From Scandinavium sp002470465 (GTDB taxonomy: Bacteria; Pseudomonadota; Gammaproteobacteria; Enterobacterales; Enterobacteriaceae): a stretch of DNA of 64,000 bases. The stretch covers positions 239,324 through 303,323 of the forward strand of contig NZ_JBFLVD010000014.1 in assembly GCF_040750395.1 (NCBI RefSeq). Reading direction: 5' to 3'. Shown in pieces: positions 52,057 to 60,277 of the stretch (the stretch's first letter is position 1; the number at the start of each line of letters is the position of its first letter). A program made the position numbers and the translations under genes. Under the pieces are notes generated by a model. That model saw only the letters and a list, made by a program, of their open reading frames with translations. It had not been told where the DNA came from and ran no database searches.

Positions 52057-53922
52057 ATGAGTACTGGAATCTCCGGCAGTGATGCACCTTTTGGAACGTT
52101 GTTAGGGTATGCGCCGGGGGGCGTGGCGATTTACTCCTCAAACTACAGCAGTTTAGGTCCTGATTTCTCTCACAGCGATGTTTCTTTTCGCAGCTATATA
52201 GATAACGAATACATGGGCCACAAATGGCAGTGCGTTGAGTTTGCGCGCCGCTTTCTGTTCCTGACCTACGGCTTTGTATTTACCGATGTCGGCATGGCCT
52301 ATGAGATTTTTTCCCTGCGCTTTTTGCGCCAGGTGGTAAACGACAATCTTCTGCCGCTGCAGGCGTTTGCCAATGGCTCAAAACGGCCACCGGTGGCGGG
52401 TTCGCTGCTGATCTGGCAGAAGGGCGGTGAGTTTAATGAAACGGGCCACGTGGCGGTCATCACGCAGCTGGTGGGTAATAAGGTTCGCGTCGCCGAACAG
52501 AACGTGATTCATCACCCTCTGCCGCAGGGCCAGCAGTGGACGCGCGAGCTGACGCTGGTCGTGAAGGGCGGGCACTACACCATTGAAGACACGTTTGATG
52601 ACACCACCATTCTGGGGTGGATGATCCAGACGGAAAACAATGAACACAGCCTGCCGCAGCCCGCGCTGCCGGGGAAAGCGCTGAATATTCAGGGCGCGCG
52701 CCTGGAAAATAAAGGTCAGTTCGATGGCGCATGGCTGAACGAGCAGGAGCCTTTGCAGGCCGCCTACGTTCGGGCCAACGGTCACTTTATCAATCATGAT
52801 CCCTGTCAGTATTTCACCATCACCGAGTGCGCCGAGCAGGAGCTGGTGAAGGCGACCAACGAACTGCACCTGATGTATCTGCACGCCACCGACAAGGTGA
52901 TGAAGGATGACTCGCTGCTGGCGCTGTTCGACATCCCGAAAATCCTCTGGCCACGCTTACGTCTTTCCTGGCAGCGGCGTCGCCACGATATGATCACCGG
53001 GCGCATGGATTTCTGCATGGATGAGCGTGGGCTGAAGGTCTATGAGTACAACGCCGATTCGGCGTCGTGCCATACCGAAGGTGGCCTGATTCTGGAGCAG
53101 TGGGCAAAAACGGGCTATCGTGGCGAAGGCTATAACCCTTCAGAAGAGCTGTTAGGTGAACTGATTGGCGCGTGGAAACACAGCAGCGCTCGCCCGTTTG
53201 TCCACATCATGCAGGACAAAGATCTGGAGGAAAATTATCACGCCCGCTTTATGCAAAAGGCGCTGACGGAAGCCGGGTTTGACAGCAAAATTCTCTACGG
53301 CCTGGACGAGCTACGCTGGGATGCCGCCGGGCTGCTGATTGACGGTGATAACCGCCCGGTTAACTGCGTGTGGAAAACCTGGGCGTGGGAAACCGCCATT
53401 GAGCAGGTGCGTGAGGTGAGCGAAACCGAGTTCGCCGCGGTGCCGATTCGCACGGGCCACCCGGATAATGAAGTACGCCTGATGGACGTGCTGCTGCGTC
53501 CGGAAGTGATGGTCTTTGAACCGCTGTGGACTGTGGTGCCGGGCAACAAGGCTATTCTGCCGGTGCTCTGGCAGCTCTTCCCGAATCACCGTTATCTGCT
53601 GGATACGGATTTTGTGGTCAATGAGGAGCTGGCGAAAACCGGCTATGCGGTGAAGCCGATTTCAGGCCGCTGCGGCAGCAACATCGACCTTGTCAGCCAC
53701 GATGAAGAGCTGCTGGACCAAAGCTCAGGCAAGTTCGTCGACCGTAAAAATATCTACCAGCAGCTCTGGTGCCTGCCCAACGTCGACGGCAAGTACATTC
53801 AGGTGTGCACCTTCACCGTGGGTGGCAACTATGGTGGCACCTGCCTTCGCGGTGATGAGTCTCTGGTCATCAAGAAAGAGAGCGATATCGAGCCGCTGAT
53901 AGTGGAGAGCCGGAAAGAGTAG
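52057..53922 (+). CDS. gss: Bifunctional glutathionylspermidine amidase/synthetase Gss
   Basis: 621 residues (E. coli 619). N-terminal CHAP amidase domain with C59 (HKWQCVEFARRF) and the following NETGHVAVITQL histidine. C-terminal ATP-grasp synthetase domain (GRMDFCMDERGLKVYEYNAD; GNYGGTCLRGDESLVIKKES). It makes and hydrolyses glutathionylspermidine, used in thiol redox control. It marks the core side of the island border. Confidence 0.97.
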   Translation: MSTGISGSDAPFGTLLGYAPGGVAIYSSNYSSLGPDFSHSDVSFRSYIDNEYMGHKWQCVEFARRFLFLTYGFVFTDVGMAYEIFSLRFLRQVVNDNLLPLQAFANGSKRPPVAGSLLIWQKGGEFNETGHVAVITQLVGNKVRVAEQNVIHHPLPQGQQWTRELTLVVKGGHYTIEDTFDDTTILGWMIQTENNEHSLPQPALPGKALNIQGARLENKGQFDGAWLNEQEPLQAAYVRANGHFINHDPCQYFTITECAEQELVKATNELHLMYLHATDKVMKDDSLLALFDIPKILWPRLRLSWQRRRHDMITGRMDFCMDERGLKVYEYNADSASCHTEGGLILEQWAKTGYRGEGYNPSEELLGELIGAWKHSSARPFVHIMQDKDLEENYHARFMQKALTEAGFDSKILYGLDELRWDAAGLLIDGDNRPVNCVWKTWAWETAIEQVREVSETEFAAVPIRTGHPDNEVRLMDVLLRPEVMVFEPLWTVVPGNKAILPVLWQLFPNHRYLLDTDFVVNEELAKTGYAVKPISGRCGSNIDLVSHDEELLDQSSGKFVDRKNIYQQLWCLPNVDGKYIQVCTFTVGGNYGGTCLRGDESLVIKKESDIEPLIVESRKE

Positions 53923-54002
53923 ACCTGAGTTTTGCTCGCGGGATGAGGGTGTCATTCCGCGAGCGAATCATCGAACCAAATTCGATGCAGAGTCCGGATG
54001 CC

Positions 54003-54036
54003 AAAAAGCAAAAAACCAGCCATAGGCTGGGTTCTT
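54003..54036 (-). terminator. Terminator downstream of the tRNA-Phe 3' end remnant
   Basis: On the minus strand aacccagcc/ggctggttt with T-rich tail (ttttttgcttttt) lies just after the tRNA 3' end match. It looks like the original terminator of the tRNA gene, left behind when the island split it from its gene. Confidence 0.65.
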
Positions 54037-54272
54037 TAAATAGTGGTGCCCGGACTCGGAATGGATTTTAATTTGTATGTATACTGATTTATATGGTTTT
54101 TGTTGTGTTCTATAAATGCCTGGGCCCCCAGTAAAGCCCCCTTCTGCAGGGCGTCAAAATTTGACGGTTGAACGGGAATTTTTACGTCCATTTGAACCCT
54201 TTTTGATGGCATAGCGCTCTGGCTTTTTGCGGAATAGTACTGAGCACTATCAGAGTGTGAAAATGATATCAT
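54036..54272 (-). CDS. Small unrecognised island protein ending inside the attachment site
   Basis: 78 residues. AAGGAG lies seven bases upstream of the ATG, which argues for translation. The sequence is polar without membrane helix or signal peptide (SKRVQMDVKIPVQPSNFDAL; GALLGAQAFIEHNKNHINQY). Its last residues (SPGTT) are encoded by the att sequence. No function recognised. It follows the DUF4942 gene by 11 bp. Confidence 0.5.
   Translation of the reverse strand: MISFSHSDSAQYYSAKSQSAMPSKRVQMDVKIPVQPSNFDALQKGALLGAQAFIEHNKNHINQYTYKLKSIPSPGTTI
54044..54062 (-). other. Attachment-site repeat: 3' end of tRNA-Phe (island end)
   Basis: Read on the minus strand, ATTCCGAGTCCGGGCACCA equals the last 19 bases of enterobacterial tRNA-Phe (pheV/pheU). 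No tRNA body is present. This is the direct repeat left by site-specific integration at tRNA-Phe. Its orientation places the intact tRNA gene and integrase at higher coordinates, beyond the window. Confidence 0.85.
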
Positions 54273-54283
54273 AAACTGGCTCC

Positions 54284-55132
54284 TTACTGTTGAGTGGGCA
54301 GCATCCCTGGATAGTGCCGGGCGATAATGTTATTCAGCTTATCGACCAGTTCAGGGCGCTTAAAGGTGATATGTGCTGTTCCCTTCTGAAAGTACCTGAT
54401 TGCAAACATCTCATTTTCATATCGGGTACTGTGCCGGTTCTCATGGATATGGTCTCCCAGGCGACGGGTAACGTCAGCGCGGTTGTCGGGGACAGGCTTT
54501 CCATCCAGTAACATCAGCATGCGCTCAAGGTCTGCCAGTCGATCACGCTGCCAGCCCCAGTTAATACCAAATCCCCAACGGTCATATTTCACCAGCCCTG
54601 TCACGATGATTTTCTTCCCAAACTTACACGGGCTATTGCTTTTGTAATCCCAGCTCAGCCCCTTAAACACGTTAATCACACCACGTTCAAATACTTCACC
54701 TTTATTCAGATGCAATTGTTTAAATGTGCTCAGGATATTTTCTTCACTGATAGCGGGAATTTCGTCTTTCTCCAGGCTGTTATACCACTGCTCACGAGCC
54801 TGGGCATCCATAATGGAAAGCATCCCTGAACGCTTCATTAAGTCACGCCATATATCGCGATCGAGATTGCGATATATGGCCTTCATTGCCGTTTCTCTTT
54901 TTTCCATCAACCAACAGCCGCAGCGGAAGTCCTGCTTCATAGCCCAGTCCAGAGCGGCTTTCCCGCCGATACTGCGGGTCAGAGTTGAAATATCGTTGAG
55001 TTGCTGAATGAGCGCTTCAATCTGTACCAGTGCGGCATTACGTCCAGTGACGATGCGCTCAATGCTGGTGGAGCAAATCACGTCGGTGTGATCGGTTAAA
55101 ACTTCGGATTCGGTGAGAGTCAGTTCTGACAT
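54284..55132 (-). CDS. DUF4942 domain protein
   Basis: 282 residues from ATG 55132 (MSELTLTESEV, with AAAGGAAA upstream; an in-frame start at 55156 overlaps that site). It has the DUF4942 features FKLLHLNKGEVFERG-like text (here TFKQLHLNKGEVFERGVINV), LSWDYKSNSPCKFGKKIIV and the C-terminal IRYFQKGTAHITFKRPELVD. This family follows CbtA in CP4-type islands and UPEC islands. Function unknown; its position suggests a link with the type IV toxin-antitoxin module. Confidence 0.85.
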   Translation of the reverse strand: MSELTLTESEVLTDHTDVICSTSIERIVTGRNAALVQIEALIQQLNDISTLTRSIGGKAALDWAMKQDFRCGCWLMEKRETAMKAIYRNLDRDIWRDLMKRSGMLSIMDAQAREQWYNSLEKDEIPAISEENILSTFKQLHLNKGEVFERGVINVFKGLSWDYKSNSPCKFGKKIIVTGLVKYDRWGFGINWGWQRDRLADLERMLMLLDGKPVPDNRADVTRRLGDHIHENRHSTRYENEMFAIRYFQKGTAHITFKRPELVDKLNNIIARHYPGMLPTQQ

Positions 55133-55259
55133 TTTTATTTCCTTTATATAAAGCAAAATGCCAGCTGGTGAGGGCTGGCGCTTATGCGTAGGGTGAATAT
55201 TGAGCTGTGATTATTCTAACCGGATGTGTTGCAGAGACTGAATATGTCGGAATGAGAGC

Positions 55260-55751
55260 CTACCAGTCGAAAGTGGCAAAACCGGGCAACAGGTCGCCCG
55301 CTGCATCCAGATGAAGAATATCGATCCTGTAACGTCGTATCAGCGTGGTTACTAACCGACGGCTGTCTTTTGAAAGCCCCATTCGCTTCAGTTCCAGCAC
55401 CGGGTATAAGCGAGCGCTAAGTCTGAGCAGGTAACCGTAACCGGTGTACAGTATCCAGTCGCTGTTGCCGCCGTCGTGGCGTTGAAGAGTGGTCAGGTCG
55501 AGGATAGCGTTATCCTCACAGGTAATATGCGTGGTACTGCACTGGAGCCCGCTCAGGCGGGTGACAGCTGGTAGCGGATCTTCAACAATTAGCTTCCCGG
55601 GGGTATCAGCAATACGAAGTGAATAGCCGCTGCTACAGACCACATTGATCAGGTCGGCCAGCTCAATGCCGTCAATATCTATGGTGATCCGGCCCATATT
55701 GAGGGCCAGTACGTTGATGGCGTCGGCTTCCACCGTCAGGGACAGCTTCAT
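55260..55751 (-). CDS. DUF5983 (YeeW-like) protein
   Basis: 163 residues. MKLSLTVEADAINVLALNMG and VVCSSGYSLRIADTPGK are shared with the longer YeeW-like proteins found after cbtA; E. coli K-12 YeeW is a short fragment of this family. The start overlaps the cbtA stop by 4 bp (ATGA), so it is coupled to the toxin. Function unknown. Confidence 0.82.
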   Translation of the reverse strand: MKLSLTVEADAINVLALNMGRITIDIDGIELADLINVVCSSGYSLRIADTPGKLIVEDPLPAVTRLSGLQCSTTHITCEDNAILDLTTLQRHDGGNSDWILYTGYGYLLRLSARLYPVLELKRMGLSKDSRRLVTTLIRRYRIDILHLDAAGDLLPGFATFDW

Positions 55752-56125
55752 TGTTGTTCCTTTCTGTATTTGCCGGTAATGAGATCTGTTACAGGTCTGT
55801 AGCCATGACGGGTCAACAGCCCGGTCGCCTTCCGGGCTCGGAGGATATCAATACTGCCGATAAGTGGTGACTGTGTTTCTGCGACGAAGCCGCGTCTGTC
55901 AGTACGGACCAGGTCGTACTTTGCCACGATGAAGTTCACCGCGTCGCACAGTGATACCCCGGCGTCGATATGCTCCTGAATCATCCTATTGTTGCCAAAC
56001 GGCGTATCGTTCAGCGTCAGACCGTAGTGCTGGTCCAGCAGGTGGCTCAGGAGCTGCTGCCAGATCTCCACGGGAGACGGGCGTGGTGAGGCCTCCCGTG
56101 TTGAGGATAGTGGTTGGGTTTGCAT
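55748..56125 (-). CDS. cbtA: Type IV toxin CbtA (YeeV)
   Basis: 125 residues, closely like E. coli CbtA: PSPVEIWQQLLSHLLDQHYG, LNDTPFGNNRMIQEHIDAGV, SLCDAVNFIVAKYDLVRTDR and SIDILRARKATGLLTRHGYR. CbtA binds FtsZ and MreB and blocks their polymerisation. It lies 51 bp after the cbeA antitoxin gene and overlaps the DUF5983 gene. Confidence 0.94.
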   Translation of the reverse strand: MQTQPLSSTREASPRPSPVEIWQQLLSHLLDQHYGLTLNDTPFGNNRMIQEHIDAGVSLCDAVNFIVAKYDLVRTDRRGFVAETQSPLIGSIDILRARKATGLLTRHGYRPVTDLITGKYRKEQQ

Positions 56126-56176
56126 AGCTGGATCTCTTTGTTGATGTGTAAAAACAAGGATAAGGAGTAAGAAACT

Positions 56177-56533
56177 TTACGCGGTTGTTGCTGGTGTCGG
56201 ATAAATCGCCAGGTACACGTACCCATGCGACCCCAGCGTATCTGATTCACAGGTCAGCCCTTTCGCATACAGTGTGACGCAGTGCTGATGGCGGGGATTA
56301 AGCTCACCGGAAAGCAGCATCAACTCCAGCTGCTTCATCAGTACCGGAAACGCCTGGTCGAGATGGCGTAAATCCGCATTGCTGAAGGTTCCTGTAATGC
56401 TGGCGCGGTCGGCGAGATAGTGCAGTCGGTTGCCTTCCTGCACCAGTCGTGCACCAAAACACGGTGTGATATCGCGATGCAGACCCCAGCGCGGTACGTC
56501 CATGTTGTCATCTGTGGCGGGAATATCTGGCAT
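56177..56533 (-). CDS. cbeA: Type IV antitoxin CbeA (YeeU)
   Basis: 118 residues. RWGLHRDITPCFGARLVQEG, RLHYLADRASITGTFSNADL and HLDQAFPVLMKQLELMLLSG are as in YeeU/YfjZ/YafW. It protects by bundling FtsZ and MreB filaments instead of binding the toxin. GAGG seven bases before the start. It precedes cbtA. Confidence 0.94.
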   Translation of the reverse strand: MPDIPATDDNMDVPRWGLHRDITPCFGARLVQEGNRLHYLADRASITGTFSNADLRHLDQAFPVLMKQLELMLLSGELNPRHQHCVTLYAKGLTCESDTLGSHGYVYLAIYPTPATTA

Positions 56534-56584
56534 GATTAACCTCGTTAAAATTGAATTAAGAAACGTTGTTTAATGGACATCAGG

Positions 56585-57229
56585 TCAGCCGAAGCGCTGG
56601 CCGGATCCGGTGAAGGTGTATTCATTGTCGATGATGTCTTCGTCAACAATGGCGGGGGAGGTCTGCCAGCTGTATTCGCTTTCCAGCCAGTCGTATAGCC
56701 ATCGGGCCAGCTCCCGGATGGTTTCGCTTATCGCCGCCTCACTGTCTGTGGTGATGTCCTGCCCGGAGGGGCTGTGGCGTTCGACCGCGATTGCCATGCA
56801 GGATTCATGGATATGCTGACCGTGATGACGGATTGTGGCGCGAAGCTCGCCGCTGTTATGTAACTGGATGGTCTGCAGTGAATCGGCAATCCGGTGAAGG
56901 TCAGCGTCTTCAGGAAAGTGTTCCCTGATCCGGCATACCGCCTGCGGCTGGTAAGCATAATCCCCCTCGAAAACAGCGCCGCTTCCCTGATGGCAAAAAC
57001 CGCTGAACCAGATGCAGTGGTGCTGTCGGTTGCTGCCCGACAGGAGAGGAACCCGGTACAGCTTAATATCCACGCCCAGGATGCTGCAGATGTCGGTAAA
57101 CTCGTCAAACACGTTCTGATACCAGTCATCGTTCAGCGCATGCTCACGATACCAGCTACGGGCGTTCTCCCTGGCGGATTCAGATAGTTCATCCAGCGTA
57201 TAAACGGTGGTGGAGATAACTTGGCTCAT
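56585..57229 (-). CDS. Island protein of unknown function with N-terminal DELSESAR motif
   Basis: 214 residues. The opening (TVYTLDELSESARENARSWY) is shared by a group of phage and island proteins of unknown function. The rest is acidic, with ELARWLYDWLESEYSWQTS near the end. No signal peptide or membrane helix. It lies between yeeT and cbeA, where K-12 CP4 islands have little or nothing. A companion of the toxin-antitoxin module is possible but unproven. Confidence 0.75.
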   Translation of the reverse strand: MSQVISTTVYTLDELSESARENARSWYREHALNDDWYQNVFDEFTDICSILGVDIKLYRVPLLSGSNRQHHCIWFSGFCHQGSGAVFEGDYAYQPQAVCRIREHFPEDADLHRIADSLQTIQLHNSGELRATIRHHGQHIHESCMAIAVERHSPSGQDITTDSEAAISETIRELARWLYDWLESEYSWQTSPAIVDEDIIDNEYTFTGSGQRFG

Positions 57230-57242
57230 CTGTTCTCCTTAC

Positions 57243-57464
57243 TTAGTTCAGCGTGACGCTGCGCAGGACGACATACGGGCCGTTGCGGTCCTGACGGCGC
57301 TCCGCGAAGACGGCCAGCACACCGCTGACATCCTGTACCTCCCGCCCTGCATAGTGGCAGATACTGCCGGACCATGAGTATTTACCGGTGCAGAAGCGAA
57401 ACAGCCGGGACTGTGGATGCTGACGGTAAATCGCCATGGCCTGACGTTTACTGATAATTTTCAT
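57243..57464 (-). CDS. yeeT: DUF987 protein YeeT
   Basis: 73 residues from the second ATG. RLFRFCTGKYSWSG, YAGREVQDVSGVLAVFAERR and GPYVVLRSVTLN match YeeT/YfjY-neighbour DUF987 proteins. Function unknown. It stands between the RadC-domain gene and the toxin-antitoxin genes, the order of CP4-44 and CP4-57. Confidence 0.9.
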   Translation of the reverse strand: MKIISKRQAMAIYRQHPQSRLFRFCTGKYSWSGSICHYAGREVQDVSGVLAVFAERRQDRNGPYVVLRSVTLN

Positions 57465-57475
57465 CACCGGCCCCC

Positions 57476-57955
57476 TTACAGCCAGCCGCGTTCAGCGAGC
57501 GAGACGATCTCCATCCCGCCAACAACCAGATGATCCAGCAGGCGGATATCCACCAGGTCCAGCGCCTGCTTAAGACGTTCTGTGATCCGTCTGTCTGAAT
57601 CGCTGGGCTCTGCGTGCCCTGAAGGATGACAGTGCGCCACGAGCATGGCAGCAGCGTTATGTTTCAGTGCAGCCTTCACGACTTCCCGTGGATGGACCTG
57701 CGTATGATTGATGGTGCCGGTGAAGAGAGTTTCATGCGCAATCAGCCGGTGCTGGTTATCGAGGAAGAGCGCGGTAAATTCTTCGCGCTCCAGTGTGGCA
57801 AGCTGCAGGCGCAGCCAGTCACGTACTGAGCTACTGGAGGTAAATGACACTCCGGGTTCACGTAACTGACGTTCCAGCAGGGTTAATGCCTCACGGATGG
57901 TGTGCTGTGCGGATGCCGGTAATTTGGCGGCAAACAGCGGTAACTGTGTTTCCAT
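57476..57955 (-). CDS. RadC-domain (JAB1/MPN) protein, YeeS/YfjY type
   Basis: 159 residues from ATG 57955 (METQLPLF). The JAMM metal site is complete: E in REEFTALFLD, then AHCHPSGHAEPSDSD (H, H, S, D). Short island form without the N-terminal helix-hairpin-helix of chromosomal RadC. Despite the name, the DNA repair role is not supported in the family. It begins 10 bp after the antirestriction gene. Confidence 0.92.
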   Translation of the reverse strand: METQLPLFAAKLPASAQHTIREALTLLERQLREPGVSFTSSSSVRDWLRLQLATLEREEFTALFLDNQHRLIAHETLFTGTINHTQVHPREVVKAALKHNAAAMLVAHCHPSGHAEPSDSDRRITERLKQALDLVDIRLLDHLVVGGMEIVSLAERGWL

Positions 57956-57965
57956 AGTGGGGTCC

Positions 57966-58430
57966 TCAGTCGATGATATGCATGATGGCGCTGCATTCCG
58001 CGTGGTTGAGTGCATAGTCTCGCAGACGGTAATAGTGCTCCGTCATGGCGTCGCATTCGGTGCGCATGGCGTGGTGGCTGTAAGCCATCAGACAGACGGT
58101 TATTCCGGCGGCCTCTGTGCTCACTTCCGCGCCGTTGCCATTCATCGGGTTGAACAGCGTCCATTTTTCACCGTCGTTACCGTCGGGCTCCGGAGCCATA
58201 AACGCGCCATCATTGCTGAGGGTGTAAAAATTCCAGATACCTCCGTTGTAGTTCGCGCAGAAGCGGTCCATCCAGGCGAAGATATGCGGTTCAAGGATTA
58301 TCCACTGCGGTATGTTGCCAAAGTGCTGCGGCCAGAAGCCAATGCGCTGCTCATCAGGCAGCAACGTGGCGGTGAGGGTGTTGGTATTTTCGGTGTCTGA
58401 AAGGGTTTGCAGATTTGTGGTGTTATTCAT
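57966..58430 (-). CDS. Antirestriction protein, ArdB/KlcA family
   Basis: 154 residues, like YafX/YfjX/KlcA: LLPDEQRIGFWPQHFGNIPQ, EPHIFAWMDRFCANYNGGIW, FYTLSNDGAFMAPEP and YSHHAMRTECDAMTEHYYRL. ArdB proteins reduce type I restriction in vivo, helping mobile DNA enter a new host. Ribosome site AAGGAATAACCG precedes the ATG. Confidence 0.93.
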   Translation of the reverse strand: MNNTTNLQTLSDTENTNTLTATLLPDEQRIGFWPQHFGNIPQWIILEPHIFAWMDRFCANYNGGIWNFYTLSNDGAFMAPEPDGNDGEKWTLFNPMNGNGAEVSTEAAGITVCLMAYSHHAMRTECDAMTEHYYRLRDYALNHAECSAIMHIID

Positions 58431-58526
58431 CGGTTATTCCTTTTGAAAGGTCATAAGTGCGGTTCCGGTTAACGGGAACCTGATGTATGGAAAAGGTGAT
58501 TTGAGGCGTGATGGCGAAGAAAGACG

Positions 58527-58787
58527 TTACCGGTGGGTAAGTTCAGCAGACGGTGTGGTTAGAAGCAGTTGTGGGCAGGACTGTGCATAGCCATCAGCAT
58601 CGCACTGTGAGGGCCAGATGCCGTCAGCCACAGACAGTCGGCACAGGCTGAGTTCACCAGGCCGGTAGCAGAGATGCCTGCACCAGGCGCAGAGGTCATC
58701 GTCGGATACAGAACGGCAGCCGGGCTGGTTTTGCAGAGAGACGGGCCAGACCACTGTCTGGCAGGCATTCGCAGGAACGTGCTGCAT
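58527..58787 (-). CDS. Cysteine-rich small island protein
   Basis: 86 residues with eight cysteines, several in CxWC-like spacing (DDLCAWCRHLCYRPGELSLC; CDADGYAQSC). I do not recognise a named family; the spacing suggests metal binding or disulfides. The ATG overlaps the ancestral stop codon of the DUF932 gene (TGATG), which implies translational coupling to the full-length DUF932 product. Confidence 0.6.
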   Translation of the reverse strand: MQHVPANACQTVVWPVSLQNQPGCRSVSDDDLCAWCRHLCYRPGELSLCRLSVADGIWPSQCDADGYAQSCPQLLLTTPSAELTHR

Positions 58788-59592
58788 CAGCTCAGCGCCT
58801 GCTGCAGTTGTTCTGCCATTACCCAGAGCGCCCGGTTGAGCTTAACGTCGCCATCTATGCCTCTAACCGCGCGGGTATGGCTGCGTTTACCTTTGGCAGA
58901 CCCCCTTTCAGAAGGTTCTCTTGGCAACGATTGAAAACTGACCACAGGTCGTCCTGACGGTCTTCATGGCGTCGGGGCGTCAGTATCTGTGCTTCCGTTA
59001 CCGGCTGGTGCTCTTCACCAAAGCGGTACGTCAGGGCGGCTTTTGCAAAAGCCTGCTGTGCCGGTGGCGTGAGTAACAGCGACTGCATCGCATCCCGATT
59101 TTCTTCAACCCGGTCAAATATTCCCAGTACCTCATAAGCCCCTTCAATGACTTTCTCCACCACATTACCCTTATGCGGCACGCGCACCTCCCCAAAGGTT
59201 TCGCCGCAGACAAGCCCGTTCTGGCAGACAAAGCGAAACAACCCCGGCAGCATCTGGTATGAGCTGGAGCCGTCGTGACTGTTAAGCAGGATGATTTCGG
59301 GGACCTGTTTGCCGGTGATTTGCCCCTCACGCCTGAGGCGCAGCATGTGCTTTGTGTGGTCGCGTTTATTCAGGTCACGCACGCGGGTCTGGCAGGCAAA
59401 GAACGGCTGGAAGCCTTCCCGCTGCAGGTTATCCAGCAAGGTGATGGTCGGGATGTACGTGTAACGCTCGCTGCGGGATTTATGTTTTTCTTCGCTGAAG
59501 ATGCTGGGCACATAGTGTGCCAGTTCATCGCGGGTTAACGGATGGTCGCGGCGCACGAGGCTGGCAGCGCCAAAACGGCTGGCTAAGCGCAT
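58787..59592 (-). pseudogene. DUF932 protein (YfjQ/YafZ type), frameshifted near the 3' end
   Basis: The frame from ATG 59592 (MRLASRFGAASLVRRDHPLT; AAAGGAAA upstream) codes about 229 family-like residues (RSERYTYIPTITLLDNLQRE; LLNSHDGSSSYQMLPGLFRF; VRVPHKGNVVEKVIEGAYEV). Near 58915, in a run of G, it leaves frame and stops at 58855. The true C-terminus continues in the -1 frame (GIDGDVKLNRALWVMAEQLQ) to a stop at 58787. So an indel has broken or truncated the gene. YfjQ and YafZ in E. coli have 273 residues. Function unknown. Confidence 0.8.
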
Positions 59593-59621
59593 GGAAATTT
59601 CCTTTCTGAGAAACAAAAGAA

Positions 59622-59650
59622 AACGCCCCGCTCGGATGAGCAGGGCGTCG
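59622..59650 (-). terminator. Terminator after the DUF4234 gene
   Basis: The minus-strand stem cgccctgctc/gagcggggcg is followed by TTTTCTTTTG. It lies 32 bp beyond the stop at 59682 and splits the DUF4234 and DUF932 transcripts. Confidence 0.7.
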
Positions 59651-59681
59651 GTGGTGAGTAATACTGGTGCTTTAGTAATGG

Positions 59682-60224
59682 TCAGGGCTGGTTTGTCTGT
59701 TCTGCCGCCTGGGCCGGAGCAGGTTCACCCGGTGTTGTGGTGTTGCTGTGAATAATCTGGTGTTTCGCCAGCGCCTGCTGCATGTCATTGATGCAGTACG
59801 TGATGTAGAAGACGTTAAACAGCACGGTATAAAAGACGTTCATCTTCAGGTCAAAGCGAAACGTGTTCAGCGCATAGTGACGCAGCGCGGTTCTGGCCTT
59901 AAAAGCCCAGACCACATACATCACACCACTGGCTACTGAGAGCAGCCCGCTGATGGCCAGCAGGATATCGCCGGTTGAGTCGTAACCGTACGGGTCAGGC
60001 GCTGCCATGGCACCCAACTGGCGGCTGAGTCCGAAACAGACGGTCAGCCAGATAACAAACAAATTGCCGTAAAGCGGATAACCCGTGGTTTCGCTGACGA
60101 TATCCTGCTTTTTGTAAAGCCAGAGCAGGGGCCAGACGCCGCAGGTTGCCATGCTGAGCAGGACAAAATGCAGCGTACGGGTATTCAGCCGCTGGCTGAG
60201 GGTATTAATTGTGATATCCGTCAT
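59682..60224 (-). CDS. DUF4234-like inner membrane protein
   Basis: 180 residues with four predicted helices: about 17-36 (LHFVLLSMATCGVWPLLWLY), 52-72, 86-110 and 125-150. The first has the CGVWPLLWLYK pattern of DUF4234 proteins. The C-terminal tail is hydrophilic and proline-rich (TTTPGEPAPAQAAEQ). It belongs to the run of membrane and exported proteins between the WYL regulator and the DUF932 gene. Function unknown. Confidence 0.8.
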   Translation of the reverse strand: MTDITINTLSQRLNTRTLHFVLLSMATCGVWPLLWLYKKQDIVSETTGYPLYGNLFVIWLTVCFGLSRQLGAMAAPDPYGYDSTGDILLAISGLLSVASGVMYVVWAFKARTALRHYALNTFRFDLKMNVFYTVLFNVFYITYCINDMQQALAKHQIIHSNTTTPGEPAPAQAAEQTNQP

Positions 60225-60277
60225 AAACTAAGTTCCTGTATTAAATGAGTGAGGAGTGAGGGAAGTGTTTCCGGGAA

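Noticed and set aside
53981..54002. Second sequence like a tRNA 3' end (ttcgatgcagagtccggatg) on the plus strand
   Set aside because: Several mismatches to tRNA-Phe and no cloverleaf body; it may be a decayed remnant, but I cannot support it.
58855..58920. Programmed -1 frameshift in the DUF932 gene
   Set aside because: The G run does not form a good slippery heptamer, so a simple indel is the better explanation.
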